Both the position numbers and the translations under genes were made by a program. From Actinomycetes bacterium (GTDB lineage Bacteria; Actinomycetota; Acidimicrobiia; Acidimicrobiales; RAAP-2): 64,000 nucleotides of DNA. A model generated the notes under the pieces. The model worked only from the letters and a program-made list of their open reading frames with translations. It had not been told where the DNA came from and searched no databases. The stretch covers positions 23,187-87,186 of the forward strand of contig JAJYDR010000003.1 in assembly GCA_021777285.1 (NCBI GenBank), written 5' to 3'. Each line of letters starts with the position of its first letter. Positions within the stretch are counted from its first letter, which is position 1. Below, one piece after another: positions 17,067 to 26,206 of this stretch.

Positions 17067-18569
17067 GTGTCGCGCCGGTTGAGCGTCTTCGCGATCGCCA
17101 TCATGCTGCTCTTCGCGGCGATCGCCGCCCAGGCGGTCAACATCCAGTTCTTCAAGGCGCCGGCCCTCGACGCGTCGATCCAGAACCCGCGCAACTCGCA
17201 GTCCAACAACCAGTACCCGCGCGGTGAGATCGTCGCCGCCGACGGGACGGTCCTGGCGGAGTCGGTCCCGGCGACGAAGGGCTACTACCCCTACACGCGC
17301 GTCTACCCGCTGGGCTCGCTGACCTCGGGCCTCGTGGGCTTCGCCTCCCCGTTCTACGGGACCTGGGCCCTGGAGGCCGAGTACAACCAGTACCTGATCT
17401 CGCACGCCCAGCCGCCCCAGAGCCTGGCCCAGGTCCTCGCGCCGACGTCGGCCGCGGACACGGTCTCGATCACGCTCCAGCCGTCCCTGGAGCGCGTCGC
17501 CGCGACGGCCCTCGCCGGGCGCAACGGCGGTGCGGTTGTGCTCGACCCGCGCACCGGCGCGGTCCTCGCGATGTACTCCAACCCGACGTACAACCCCAAA
17601 CCGTTCGAGTCGTCGAGCTTCGCCGTGGCGGCCAAGGCCTGGAAGACCGACGTCGCCAACAACGCCTACGGGTTCCCCCCGCTCGGCAACCTCGCGATCC
17701 AGCAGACCTTCCCGCCCGGCTCAACCTTCAAGATCGTGACGACGAGCGCGGTGGTCGCGAAGAAGCCGAGCCTGTTCACCAAGAGCTTCCCGGTCCTCGC
17801 GACGATCCACCTGCCCGACTCGAACAAGACCCTCTCGAACTACGCCTTCGTGCCCTGCGGTGGCGACATCCCCCAGATGCTGCCGCCCTCGTGCGACCAG
17901 GGCTACGCGCTCATCGGCCTCGACCTCGGCGGGAACATCCTCGCCGAGACGGCCAACTCCTACGGGTTCAACGCCGTGCCCCCGATCGACCTGCCCGGCG
18001 CGCAGTCGAGCTTCTTCCCCTCGGCGGCGTCCTTCCTCTACAACAAGCCGGGCATCGCGTACTCGGCCATCGGCCAGCAGAACGTCCGTGCCTCGGCGTT
18101 GCAGATGGCGCTCGTGGCGGCCGGGGTCGCGAACGGTGGCACCGTCATGGCCCCGCACCTGCTCAACTACATCTCGGGTCCCGACGGGTCGGTCGTGAAG
18201 CGGTACCAGGACACCGCCTGGAAGACGCCGCTCACCGCCGCCCAGGCGGCCCGGATCGTGCCGCTGATGCAAGAAGTCGTCCAGGCGTCGGACGGCACGG
18301 CCTACGGCATCTTCCCGGCGTGGGCCGACGTGGCGGCCAAGACCGGCACCGCCCAGGTCGGCAACTCGGTCCAGAACACCGACGACTGGATGATCGCCTT
18401 CGCCCCGGCGACGCACCCGACCGTCGCGGTGGCGGTCGTGCTGCCCTACCAAGTCACCTCCGCGACGGGTGCGTCGGTGGCCGGGCCGGTCATCCGCTGT
18501 CTCATCGAAGGTGCCCTCGCGCTGCAGGCCGGGCGACCGGCGTCGGGGACGTCGACGACATGTCCGTGA
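17067..18569 (+). CDS. pbpA: Class B penicillin-binding protein (PbpA-like transpeptidase)
   Basis: This is a 500-residue septal or elongation transpeptidase. A single N-terminal membrane anchor (about 7-27) is followed by a short dimerisation region with YPRGEIVAADG. The transpeptidase domain has SxxK as PPGSTFKIV, with nucleophile Ser near residue 219, and KTG as AAKTGTAQVG near 425. At the second motif the usual SxN (typically SCN) reads SCD (PPSCDQGYALIGLDLG, codons at about 17887-17897), so the conserved Asn is replaced by Asp. It is a candidate partner for a SEDS glycosyltransferase, but no rodA/ftsW lies in the cluster. The GTG start lies three bases after the pstP stop. Confidence 0.92.
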   Translation: MSRRLSVFAIAIMLLFAAIAAQAVNIQFFKAPALDASIQNPRNSQSNNQYPRGEIVAADGTVLAESVPATKGYYPYTRVYPLGSLTSGLVGFASPFYGTWALEAEYNQYLISHAQPPQSLAQVLAPTSAADTVSITLQPSLERVAATALAGRNGGAVVLDPRTGAVLAMYSNPTYNPKPFESSSFAVAAKAWKTDVANNAYGFPPLGNLAIQQTFPPGSTFKIVTTSAVVAKKPSLFTKSFPVLATIHLPDSNKTLSNYAFVPCGGDIPQMLPPSCDQGYALIGLDLGGNILAETANSYGFNAVPPIDLPGAQSSFFPSAASFLYNKPGIAYSAIGQQNVRASALQMALVAAGVANGGTVMAPHLLNYISGPDGSVVKRYQDTAWKTPLTAAQAARIVPLMQEVVQASDGTAYGIFPAWADVAAKTGTAQVGNSVQNTDDWMIAFAPATHPTVAVAVVLPYQVTSATGASVAGPVIRCLIEGALALQAGRPASGTSTTCP

Positions 18570-18614
18570 CCACGCGGGTAATCCAGGTGGGCCAGGACGT
18601 AGGCTGGGGCGGGT

Positions 18615-20507
18615 ATGGAGCCCGTTAGCGATCCACGTATCTACTCGCAGCGCTACCAGGTGACCCACCTGATAGCCCGCGGCGGCATGGCCATGGTCTA
18701 CCGGGCCCAGGACTTGCTGCTCAATCGCGCCGTCGCCCTGAAGATTCTCTACCCCGAGCTCTCGGCCGACCCCACCTTCGTCGAGCGGTTCCGGCGCGAG
18801 GCGCAGGCCGCGGCGAACCTCTCGCACCCCAACATCGTCCCGGTCTTCGACTGGGGCCAGGACGCTGGTACCTACTTCATCGTCATGGAACTGGTCGACG
18901 GGACCTCCCTCGCCGAGATCGTGCGGGGCTCGCGCACGCTCACGCCGTCGCGGGCCGCACAGATCACCGCGCAGGTGGCCGCCGCCCTGGGCTACGCGCA
19001 CCGCGCCGGCGTCGTGCACCGCGACATCAAGCCCGGCAACATCCTCATCACCACCGACGGACAGGTGAAGGTGACCGACTTCGGCATCGCCCAGGCGGTC
19101 GCGAGCGAGGACCACCTGGCCGAGGCCGGCTCGGTCATGGGCACCGCGACGTACTTCTCGCCCGAGCAGGCCGAGGGAGCCGCGGTCGACGGCCGCAGCG
19201 ACGTCTACTCACTGGGCGTCGTCCTTTACGAGTTGCTCGTCGGTCGCCCGCCCTACATCGGCGACTCGCCGGTCGCGGTGTCGAGTCAGCACGTCCACGG
19301 CACCATCCCGTCGCCGTCGGACTTCTCGGACTCGGTTCCCACCGATCTCGAGGCGATCGTCATGCTCGCCCTCGCCAAGTCCCCGGACCAGCGCTATCAG
19401 ACCGCCGACGAGTTGCGAGCCGACCTCGTTCGCTTCACCGACGGCCAACCGGTGCACGCCGCGACGCGCGACGGCGCCTACTACGGCGCCGACGTGACTC
19501 GGGCCGTCGCGACCGTCACGCCCGGCGAACGGACCCAGGCCGTGCCGGTCATGTCCGGCCCACGCACCGACGTGCGCCGTCGTCGCGGTGGCGCGCGCGG
19601 GTTCGTGATCGCGATCGTGATCATCCTGCTGCTCGCCGCCGGGGGCTACGCCTACGCCCGCCTCGCGACGGCGAACTCGGTGTCGACCATGCCCGACGTC
19701 GTCGGTCAGACCGTCGCGTCCGCGTCCTCGACCCTGCTCGCGGACAACCTCGTGATCGGCACCACGAAGCTCGTGTACTCCCCGAAGGCCTCGGGCACCG
19801 TCGTCAAGACCGACCCGTCCTCGGGTGCGTCGGTGAAGAAGGGTGACACCGTCGCCCTGGAAGTCAGCCAGGGTCCCGCGCCGACGAAGGTGACCGTCCC
19901 CGACGAGACCGGCAAGGCCCTCTCGACCGCCCTGAGTGCGCTCCAGCAGCTCGGCTTCGTGGTCACGGTCAACCAGACCTCCACCGCGCCGGCCGGCGGC
20001 GCACCCAACACGGTGCTCTCCCAGACGCCCCTTGGCGGCACGCAGTCCCACGCGGGGGCGAAGGTCGTCCTGACCGTGCTCTCCCAGGGCGCGACCTTCC
20101 CGCTGCCCGACGTCCGTAGCGACTCGCCGCTCCAGGCGGCGGCCACCCTCGGCCAGAACGGACTGTCGGTCAGCTCGACGACGACGGGCTGTTCGAACAC
20201 GGTGGCGCAGGGCTTGGTGCTTCGCACGGTCCCGGCCGCCGGTTCGATGGTGACGTCGGGCACGTCAGTCGAGCTGGTCACGTCCTCGGGGGTCTGCCAG
20301 GTCTACGTCGCCAACGTGATCGGCCAGACGCCCGCCGAGGCGTCGTCGACCCTCTCGGCCCAGGGACTCAACCTGGGACAGGTGACCGACGCCCTGCCGA
20401 CGGACTGCCTGACGCCGGGGACCTCGGGCCAGATCATCAGCCAGAACCCCGGTCCGGGGATCTCGGTGCCCTACGACTCGAGCGTGGACGTCACCGTCTG
20501 CCCGTAG
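18615..20507 (+). CDS. pknB: PASTA-domain Ser/Thr protein kinase PknB
   Basis: This is a 630-residue transmembrane kinase. The cytoplasmic kinase domain (about 8-275) has the nucleotide loop ARGGMAMVY, the Lys in AVALKIL, the catalytic loop HRDIKPGN, DFGIAQ and the activation-segment end GTATYFSPEQAEG with phosphorylatable Thr residues. A juxtamembrane linker leads to one transmembrane helix (about 328-348). Four extracellular PASTA domains follow (about 352-418, 419-487, 488-555, 556-630), which bind muropeptide or lipid II in homologues. It phosphorylates the FHA proteins and probably controls the adjacent PBP. It starts at the ATG at 18615, 45 bases after pbpA. No pknA paralogue precedes it. 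Confidence 0.95.
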   Translation: MEPVSDPRIYSQRYQVTHLIARGGMAMVYRAQDLLLNRAVALKILYPELSADPTFVERFRREAQAAANLSHPNIVPVFDWGQDAGTYFIVMELVDGTSLAEIVRGSRTLTPSRAAQITAQVAAALGYAHRAGVVHRDIKPGNILITTDGQVKVTDFGIAQAVASEDHLAEAGSVMGTATYFSPEQAEGAAVDGRSDVYSLGVVLYELLVGRPPYIGDSPVAVSSQHVHGTIPSPSDFSDSVPTDLEAIVMLALAKSPDQRYQTADELRADLVRFTDGQPVHAATRDGAYYGADVTRAVATVTPGERTQAVPVMSGPRTDVRRRRGGARGFVIAIVIILLLAAGGYAYARLATANSVSTMPDVVGQTVASASSTLLADNLVIGTTKLVYSPKASGTVVKTDPSSGASVKKGDTVALEVSQGPAPTKVTVPDETGKALSTALSALQQLGFVVTVNQTSTAPAGGAPNTVLSQTPLGGTQSHAGAKVVLTVLSQGATFPLPDVRSDSPLQAAATLGQNGLSVSSTTTGCSNTVAQGLVLRTVPAAGSMVTSGTSVELVTSSGVCQVYVANVIGQTPAEASSTLSAQGLNLGQVTDALPTDCLTPGTSGQIISQNPGPGISVPYDSSVDVTVCP

Positions 20508-20545
20508 CCTCGCGGCCGGCGGGCGATTAGGTACCATGGTCCCCT

Positions 20546-20821
20546 ATGGCATCGAGTGGGCCCAAGCGGCGAACCAGCAAAGAGATGGGGCGCTACGTCA
20601 CCGCTGAGCAGCGCGGCCGCTACACCCCGCCCCGGCCGCCGGGCGCGGACCACAGTCCCCACTGGTACGGGTGGATGCTGCTCGACCTGCTGCTCTTCGG
20701 CCTGATCGTCATCGTGCTCAACTACCTCCAGGTCCTGCCGGGCTCGACCTCTGCGTGGTACCTGGGCATCGGGCTGCTCGCGATGTTCTCGGCCTTCTAC
20801 ATGGCCACGCGGTACCGCTAA
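20546..20821 (+). CDS. crgA: Cell division protein CrgA
   Basis: This 91-residue protein has a basic, Pro/Tyr-containing N-terminus (residues 1-37, with TAEQRGRYTPPRPP) and two transmembrane helices (about 47-66 and 70-86) separated by a short loop, ending ATRYR. This matches CrgA, an actinobacterial septal membrane protein that helps recruit PBPs and FtsQ/FtsI to the divisome. Its place right after pknB is the usual one. Its stop overlaps the stop of the convergent thiolase gene by three bases. Confidence 0.9.
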   Translation: MASSGPKRRTSKEMGRYVTAEQRGRYTPPRPPGADHSPHWYGWMLLDLLLFGLIVIVLNYLQVLPGSTSAWYLGIGLLAMFSAFYMATRYR

Positions 20822-21996
20822 CCGAGCCGCTCGATCACGGTGGCGTTGGCCATGCCGCCGCCCTCGCACATCGTCAGGAGTCCGTAGCGCCCGTTGGTGC
20901 GCTCGAGCTCGTTGAGTAAGGTCGCCGTCAACTTCGCGCCCGAGGCGCCGAGCGGGTGGCCGAGGGCGATCGCCCCGCCGTTCACGTTCACCTTGTCGAG
21001 ATCGGCGTGGTGCTCGCGCTGCCAGGCGAGCACCACCGAGGCGAAGGCCTCGTTGATCTCCACCAGGTCGATGTCGTCGAGGCTGAGCCGGGCCTTGGCG
21101 AGCACTTTGGCGGTGGCCGGGATCGGTCCCGTCAGCATCGTCACCGGGTCCACGCCGGCGAGCGCGAAGGCGTGGAAGCGCGCGCGGGGCGTGTAGCCGA
21201 GCGCGCGGGCGCGCTCCTCGGACATGATGAGCACGGCCGAGGCCCCGTCGGTGATCTGCGAGGAGTTGCCCGCCGTGATCGACCCGCCCTCTTGGAACGC
21301 GGGCCGGAGGTTGGCGAGGACCTCGAGCGAGGTGTCCGGGCGAATGCCCTCGTCGGCCAGGAGCAACTCGTCGGTGTCGCGGCCTTCGTCGTCGCGCACC
21401 GCGATCGGGATGATCTCGCGCTCGAAGCGGCCCTCGGCGGTCGCGCGCGCGGCGCGGCGGTGGCTCTCCATGCTGAAGGCGTCGAGCTCCTCGCGGCTGA
21501 TGTCCCACTGGTCGGCGATCATCTGGGCGCCGATGCCCTGATTGCGCAGGCCGCCGACCGGCTCGTAGCGCTCGGTCACCCGGGGCCCGAAGGGAAAGCC
21601 CGAGTCCTTGCCGATCGACGAGCCCATCGGGACGCGGGTCATGACCTCGACGCCGGCCGCGACGACGATGTCGTAGGCGCCGGCCATCACGCCCTGGGCG
21701 GCGAAGTGCATCGCCTGCTGGCTCGAGCCGCACTGGCGGTCGACCGTGGTCGCCGGCACGGACTCCGGCCACCCGGCCGCGAGCACGGCGTTGCGCCCGA
21801 CGTTAAATGCCTGCTCGCCGGTCTGCGAGACACAGCCCATGATGACGTCGTCGATCAGTGACGGGTCGAGGTCGTTGCGACTCGCGATCGCGCGCAGGGC
21901 CTCCGAGGCGAGGTCCACCGCGTGCCAGTTGCGCAACTTCCCGTTGCGCCGACCCCCCGCGGTGCGCAGTACGTCAACAATCACGGCTGTCGTCAT
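20818..21996 (-). CDS. Thiolase (acetyl-CoA C-acyltransferase)
   Basis: This 392-residue thiolase catalyses cleavage or formation of 3-ketoacyl-CoA in beta-oxidation or acetoacetyl-CoA metabolism. The nucleophilic Cys sits in VDRQCGSSQQAMHF (about residue 88). The His is in ALGHPLGASGAKL (about 350) and the second Cys in LTMCEGGGMAN (about 380). Length is normal for FadA/AtoB enzymes. I start at the ATG at 21996 (MTTAVIVDVLRT), preceded by an AGAGGA ribosome-binding site, rather than at a longer in-frame start. No other beta-oxidation gene is adjacent. Confidence 0.93.
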   Translation of the reverse strand: MTTAVIVDVLRTAGGRRNGKLRNWHAVDLASEALRAIASRNDLDPSLIDDVIMGCVSQTGEQAFNVGRNAVLAAGWPESVPATTVDRQCGSSQQAMHFAAQGVMAGAYDIVVAAGVEVMTRVPMGSSIGKDSGFPFGPRVTERYEPVGGLRNQGIGAQMIADQWDISREELDAFSMESHRRAARATAEGRFEREIIPIAVRDDEGRDTDELLLADEGIRPDTSLEVLANLRPAFQEGGSITAGNSSQITDGASAVLIMSEERARALGYTPRARFHAFALAGVDPVTMLTGPIPATAKVLAKARLSLDDIDLVEINEAFASVVLAWQREHHADLDKVNVNGGAIALGHPLGASGAKLTATLLNELERTNGRYGLLTMCEGGGMANATVIERLG

Positions 21997-22088
21997 GGGC
22001 GATCCTCTCACTACTGGGCGAGCCCCTCGTTGCGAATCCTAGACGTCGGCCCACGAGGACCACCCTGGCGTCGCGGTAGGGTCGGCCC

Positions 22089-22490
22089 GTGATACCCGTC
22101 GGCGTCGATCGTTGGCTCGCCGAGCGCACGCCACCGGTCGTCGCCGCGCTCGGGGTCACGTTCGCGCGCGGCGGCGTCGACGGGGAGGACCTCGGCTGGG
22201 TCGAGGGAGGCTTCGCGCCCGACCTCGCGGCCGGCGGACCCGACGGTGTCGTCAGCGGTGGCGTCCTCGCGGTCGTGCTCGGCGCGGCCATGGCGCTCGC
22301 CGTCGACGTCGTCGACATGGCGCCGGGGCCCTCGTCATCGATCACCGCACTCACCATCGCCATCGAACGCGACGCGCGGTGCGGCGAGGTTCTCGAGCTG
22401 CGCGGCGAGGTCGAGGGGCTCACCCGTGTCGGGGGGTCGGCCCAGGCGACCGTGACCGACGCCACTGGTGCGCTCGTCGCGCGCGCGTAG
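22089..22490 (+). CDS. Hotdog-fold (PaaI-like) thioesterase-family protein
   Basis: This 133-residue protein shows a hotdog layout: an N-terminal strand region, a central helix containing GGVLAVVLGAAMALAV (about 57-72), and strands with ITALTIAIERDA and GRVGG-type turns. Family members are acyl-CoA thioesterases. The catalytic acid usually on the central helix is not obvious, so activity is uncertain. It starts with GTG and is divergent from the thiolase, suggesting a shared control region and a role in acyl-CoA turnover. Confidence 0.6.
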   Translation: MIPVGVDRWLAERTPPVVAALGVTFARGGVDGEDLGWVEGGFAPDLAAGGPDGVVSGGVLAVVLGAAMALAVDVVDMAPGPSSSITALTIAIERDARCGEVLELRGEVEGLTRVGGSAQATVTDATGALVARA

Positions 22491-22517
22491 GCGACGCTCG
22501 CGCGCCACCGCGCCTGA

Positions 22518-23474
22518 TCAGATGTGTTCGGCGGGAATCTGGCCGAGGCGCCCGGCCTGGTAGTCGTCGAAGGCCTGCTGCAGCTCGGCGCGCGTGTTCA
22601 TCACGAAGGGTCCGTAGGCAGCGACCGGCTCGCGGATCGGCTGGCCGCCGAGGACGAGCACCTCGAGGGCGGTCGTGCGCGAGTCCTGGTGCTCGTCGGC
22701 CTCGAGCAACAGGAAGTCACCGTCGCGGTGCACGGCCAGCTGCCCGTCGTGGATCGGGCGCCGGTCGAGTCCGACGGTGCCCGTGCCGGCGAGGATGTAG
22801 GTCAGCGCGTTGTAGGCCGGGTTCCAGGGCAGCGCGAGCCGCGCGCCCGGCAGCAGGGTGACGTGGACCAGGCTGATCGGCGTGTGGGTGTCGCCGGGCC
22901 CGGCGTAGGTGCCGAGCTGGCCCGCGATGACCCGAATGATCGCGTCGCCGGTCTCGTTGGAGAGCAGTGAGATGGCGAGCGCTTCGATGTCCTGGTAGCG
23001 GGGCCTGGTCATCTTGAGGGCCGCCGGCAGGTTCACCCAGAGTTGGATGCCGTGGAACAGGCCGCCCGTGTCGATCAACTCGTCCGGCGGCCGCTCGATG
23101 TGCAAGATGCCACCACCGGCGGTCATCCACTGGGTCGCGCCGTTCTGGATCACGCCGCCGCCGCCGATCGAGTCCTGGTGCACGAACGTGCCGTCGATCA
23201 TGTAGGTCACGGTTTCAAAGCCCCGGTGGGGGTGCCACGGCGTGCCCTTGGGCTCGCCCGGGCCGTAGTCGACCTCGCCCATCTGGTCCATGTGCACGAA
23301 GGGATCGAGGTCGGCGAGGTCCACGCCGGCGAAGGCCCGTCGAACGGGGAACCCCTCGCCCTCGAGTCCGCGCGGGGCGGTGGTGATCGACGTCACGCGC
23401 CGCGGCCGGTCGGTCACCAGCGGTGCGACGAGTCGCGGGAGTTCGAGGGGGTTGGCGACGGTAACGGCGGGCAT
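22518..23474 (-). CDS. Pirin-family bicupin protein
   Basis: This 318-residue protein has two cupin domains. The N-terminal cupin has the metal-binding motif WHPHRGFETVTYMIDG (about 81-96), followed by a second His/Glu set in GGGILHIERPPDELID. The C-terminal cupin is degenerate, as is normal. Bacterial pirins include quercetinase-like dioxygenases and regulators of pyruvate dehydrogenase; the specific role cannot be told. It starts at an ATG at 23474, nine bases from the stop of the upstream membrane protein gene, so the two may be co-transcribed. Confidence 0.9.
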   Translation of the reverse strand: MPAVTVANPLELPRLVAPLVTDRPRRVTSITTAPRGLEGEGFPVRRAFAGVDLADLDPFVHMDQMGEVDYGPGEPKGTPWHPHRGFETVTYMIDGTFVHQDSIGGGGVIQNGATQWMTAGGGILHIERPPDELIDTGGLFHGIQLWVNLPAALKMTRPRYQDIEALAISLLSNETGDAIIRVIAGQLGTYAGPGDTHTPISLVHVTLLPGARLALPWNPAYNALTYILAGTGTVGLDRRPIHDGQLAVHRDGDFLLLEADEHQDSRTTALEVLVLGGQPIREPVAAYGPFVMNTRAELQQAFDDYQAGRLGQIPAEHI

Positions 23475-23483
23475 AGCCGGATT

Positions 23484-24245
23484 CTACGGGTGGCCCCTGT
23501 TTCGCTGAGCGCGCCACGCCCCGGCGACGCCGATGGCGATCAATCCGGTCAGTGAAAGCGCCAGGGTCCCCGGTCCGGCGTTGAGGCCACCGCGGGCGTG
23601 GCTCACCCCGACCCAGTCGGCGACCGAGGCACCGAGGGGCCGCGTGAGCACGTAGGCGGCCCAGAACGTGGCGACCTCGTGGCGTCGTGCGAGTCCGAAG
23701 TAGAGACCCGGGGCGATGAACAGCACGAGGAAGAGCACCGCGGAGTCGCGGTACCCGAGCCCGACGACGTAGGCGGCGTAGTCGCCCGCGGCGGTGCCGA
23801 GGGCGAAGGTCGTCGTGATCGCCGCCCAATAGAAGAGCTCGCGTCGGGTGGTGTCGATCGTGTGGATCGAGAGCGTCTGCTCGACCCGGTACCACACGCT
23901 AAAGACGGCGGCGAGGGTGAGCGCGAAGGTGACGGTGGACACGAGGTAGGGCACCCCGAACGCGACGTGCACGACGTCGGCGCACATCGTGCCAAAGACG
24001 CTCACCATCACTACGGCGCTCCAGTAGGTCACGACGAAGTAGCGCGGGCTGCGCAGCTGGAGCCAGAGCACGCCGGCGAAGACCGCGGCACCCGCGAGCA
24101 CCGCGAGCTCGGGGTTGAAGCGGTGGACGAGGAAGTCCGACGCCGACTCGCCCATCGCCGTCGTCAGCAGCTTCACGTACCAGAAGCGCAGGTCGACCTC
24201 GGGCACCTTGACGGTGCGGAAGTGGCGACGAAGACGCAGACCCAC
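23484..24245 (-). CDS. Polytopic membrane protein of the COG4705 type
   Basis: This 253-residue protein has about seven hydrophobic helices. It begins with KVPEVDLRFWYVKLLTTAMGES followed by a conserved acidic/aromatic end (SASDFLVHRF). A second copy of this kind of motif occurs near the C-terminus (FWAAYVLTRPLGASVADW), which is the internal repeat characteristic of COG4705. No transport substrate has been established for this group. It starts at 24245 directly after the thioesterase stop, so the aminotransferase, thioesterase, COG4705 and pirin genes may form one transcription unit. Confidence 0.6.
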   Translation of the reverse strand: MGLRLRRHFRTVKVPEVDLRFWYVKLLTTAMGESASDFLVHRFNPELAVLAGAAVFAGVLWLQLRSPRYFVVTYWSAVVMVSVFGTMCADVVHVAFGVPYLVSTVTFALTLAAVFSVWYRVEQTLSIHTIDTTRRELFYWAAITTTFALGTAAGDYAAYVVGLGYRDSAVLFLVLFIAPGLYFGLARRHEVATFWAAYVLTRPLGASVADWVGVSHARGGLNAGPGTLALSLTGLIAIGVAGAWRAQRNRGHP

Positions 24246-24887
24246 TCAGTTCGACTCGGACTGGTCGAGCAGGTTCGCCACGTCCACCGTGATGAAGAGG
24301 GCCTCGGCGTCGGCGACACGCACGTCGCCCGCGGACACGGTCGCGCCGATGGTCAGCTTGCGCCCGTCTCGGTGCTCGAGCCACGCGCGGGCGACGACGC
24401 TCTGGCCGACGGGCGCGGCGGCGCGGTAGGTCACCACGAGTCGTGCGGTCAGGGCGAACAGGCCGTGCAGCCCGAGCACGAAGCCCATCGTCTCGTCGAT
24501 CAGCGTGGCGATGATGCCGCCGTGGCTGCGCCCCGGGGCTCCCTCGAAGGCCTTGCCGATGACGGCCTCCATCACCGCGACGTCGCCGTCGCGCCAGTGG
24601 CGCGCCCCGAGGCCCATCGGGTTCGCGCCGCCGGCGACGACCGAGTCGCTTACGAGGTACTCGTGCAGATACGAGACCGTGTCGAGGCGCTGGGCGGTGA
24701 AGGCCTCGACGAGTTCGGGGTCGATGGAGACGGTCCGCGGACCGCCGGCGAGCACCCGGGTGAGCAGGCCGTCGACGTCGTGGGCGAGGCGGTCGAGTTC
24801 GTCGTCGCTCAGGTCACGGTCGACGAAGGCGTGGCCGAGCTCGCGCAGCCGCGTGGCGACCGCGATGCGCCGTTCGTCGTTGGTCAC
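24246..24887 (-). CDS. Acyl-CoA thioesterase-like hotdog protein
   Basis: This 213-residue protein has a C-terminal hotdog domain (about 85-205). SHGGIIATLIDETMGFVLG carries the HGG-x-x-x-x-x-x-D/E signature of PaaI/4HBT thioesterases, followed by ALTARLVVTYRAAAPVG. The first 80 residues are helical with several Asp/Glu. The GTG start at 24887 overlaps the aminotransferase stop (GTGA), giving tight coupling. It probably releases an acyl-CoA product connected with the amino-group transfer of its partner. Confidence 0.8.
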   Translation of the reverse strand: MTNDERRIAVATRLRELGHAFVDRDLSDDELDRLAHDVDGLLTRVLAGGPRTVSIDPELVEAFTAQRLDTVSYLHEYLVSDSVVAGGANPMGLGARHWRDGDVAVMEAVIGKAFEGAPGRSHGGIIATLIDETMGFVLGLHGLFALTARLVVTYRAAAPVGQSVVARAWLEHRDGRKLTIGATVSAGDVRVADAEALFITVDVANLLDQSESN

Positions 24888-26206
24888 GACCCGACGTAGT
24901 GCCGGTCGGCCGTCTCGAGCGCTCGGTCCAGACGGGCGAGACCATCGCGCAGGTCCGACTCGCCGATGATGCACGGCGGCACGACGTGGAGACGGTTGAA
25001 GTTCGCGAAGATGAGCAGACCCTCGTTGCGGCAGGCGGCGATGACGTCGTTCATCGCGGGCGAGTTCGACCCGTAGGGCGCGAGGGGCTCGCGCGTCGCG
25101 CGGTCGCTCACGAGCTCGACGGCGTGCATGACCCCGAGGCCGCGCACCTCGCCGACGCTCGGGTGGCGCTCGGCGATCGCGGCGAGCGCCGGGGCGATGA
25201 TCGTCTCGCCCACGTGCGCCGCGTGCTCGATCACGCCGTCGCGCTCCATGACCTCCATCGTCGCCACGGCGGCGGCACAGGCCAGGGGGTGGCCCGAGTA
25301 GGTGAGACCGCCCGGGTAGACCCGATCGTCGAAGGAGTGGCTGATGGCCTCGTTGATGACGACCCCGCCGAGGGGGACGTAGCCCGAGTTCACGCCCTTG
25401 GCGAAGGTGACGAGGTCCGGTCGCACGTCGAAGTTCTGGTAGGCGAACCAGGCGCCGGTCCGGCCGAAGCCGGCCATCACCTCGTCGGCGATGAACACGA
25501 TGCCGTAGCGGTCGCAGATCTCGCGCACGCCCTGGAGGTAGCCCGGCGGGGGCACCAGGACGCCGGCCGTGCCGGGAACCGTCTCGAGGATCACGGCGGC
25601 GATGGTGGAGGGACCCTCGAAGCGGATCGTCTCGTCGAGACTGGCGAGCGCGCGCTCGGCCTCCTGCTCGGGGGTCGTCGAGTGGTACGAAGACCGGTAG
25701 AGGTAGGGCCCGAAGAAGTGCACGACGCCCGAGGCGCCTTGCTCGTTGGGCCACCGTCGCGGGTCACCGGTCAGGGAGATCGACGTGGACGTCGCGCCGT
25801 GATAGCTGCGGTACGCCGCGACGACCTTGAACCGACCGGTGTGCAGACGCGCGAGTCGCACGGCGTGCTCGACCGACTCGGTGCCGCCGTTGGTGAAGAA
25901 GACTTTGGCCGCGCCATCAAAGGAATGCTCCAGGATCATCTCGGCGGCCCGGTAGCGCGACTCGTAGCCGTGCTGGGGCGCAATCGTGCACAACCGAGCG
26001 GCCTGGGCTTGGATCGCCGCGACGACGTCGGGGTGCTGGTGACCCAGGTTCGTGTTCACGAGCTGGGACGAGAAGTCGAGGTACGTGGTGCCGTCTTCGG
26101 TGGTGACGGTCACTCCCGACGCGTCGCGCACCATCATCGGATTGATCGTCGCCTGGGCCGACCACGAGTGGAAGACCGACGCCCGCTCGCGCTCAACACT
26201 GCTCAT
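24884..26206 (-). CDS. Class III (PLP-dependent) aminotransferase
   Basis: This is a roughly 440-residue omega-aminotransferase. Landmarks are the glycine-rich region NTNLGHQHPDV, phosphate binding at TNGGTESVEHAVRLAR, the Asp in IVFIADEVMAGFGRTG that contacts PLP, and the PLP Lys in VTFAKGVNSGYVPLGG. Such enzymes move amino groups between omega-amino acids or amines and pyruvate or 2-oxoglutarate. I chose the ATG at 26206 (MSSVERER), with GAGGA ten bases upstream; an ATG at 26227 is also possible. Its stop overlaps the start of the thioesterase gene. Confidence 0.9.
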   Translation of the reverse strand: MSSVERERASVFHSWSAQATINPMMVRDASGVTVTTEDGTTYLDFSSQLVNTNLGHQHPDVVAAIQAQAARLCTIAPQHGYESRYRAAEMILEHSFDGAAKVFFTNGGTESVEHAVRLARLHTGRFKVVAAYRSYHGATSTSISLTGDPRRWPNEQGASGVVHFFGPYLYRSSYHSTTPEQEAERALASLDETIRFEGPSTIAAVILETVPGTAGVLVPPPGYLQGVREICDRYGIVFIADEVMAGFGRTGAWFAYQNFDVRPDLVTFAKGVNSGYVPLGGVVINEAISHSFDDRVYPGGLTYSGHPLACAAAVATMEVMERDGVIEHAAHVGETIIAPALAAIAERHPSVGEVRGLGVMHAVELVSDRATREPLAPYGSNSPAMNDVIAACRNEGLLIFANFNRLHVVPPCIIGESDLRDGLARLDRALETADRHYVGS

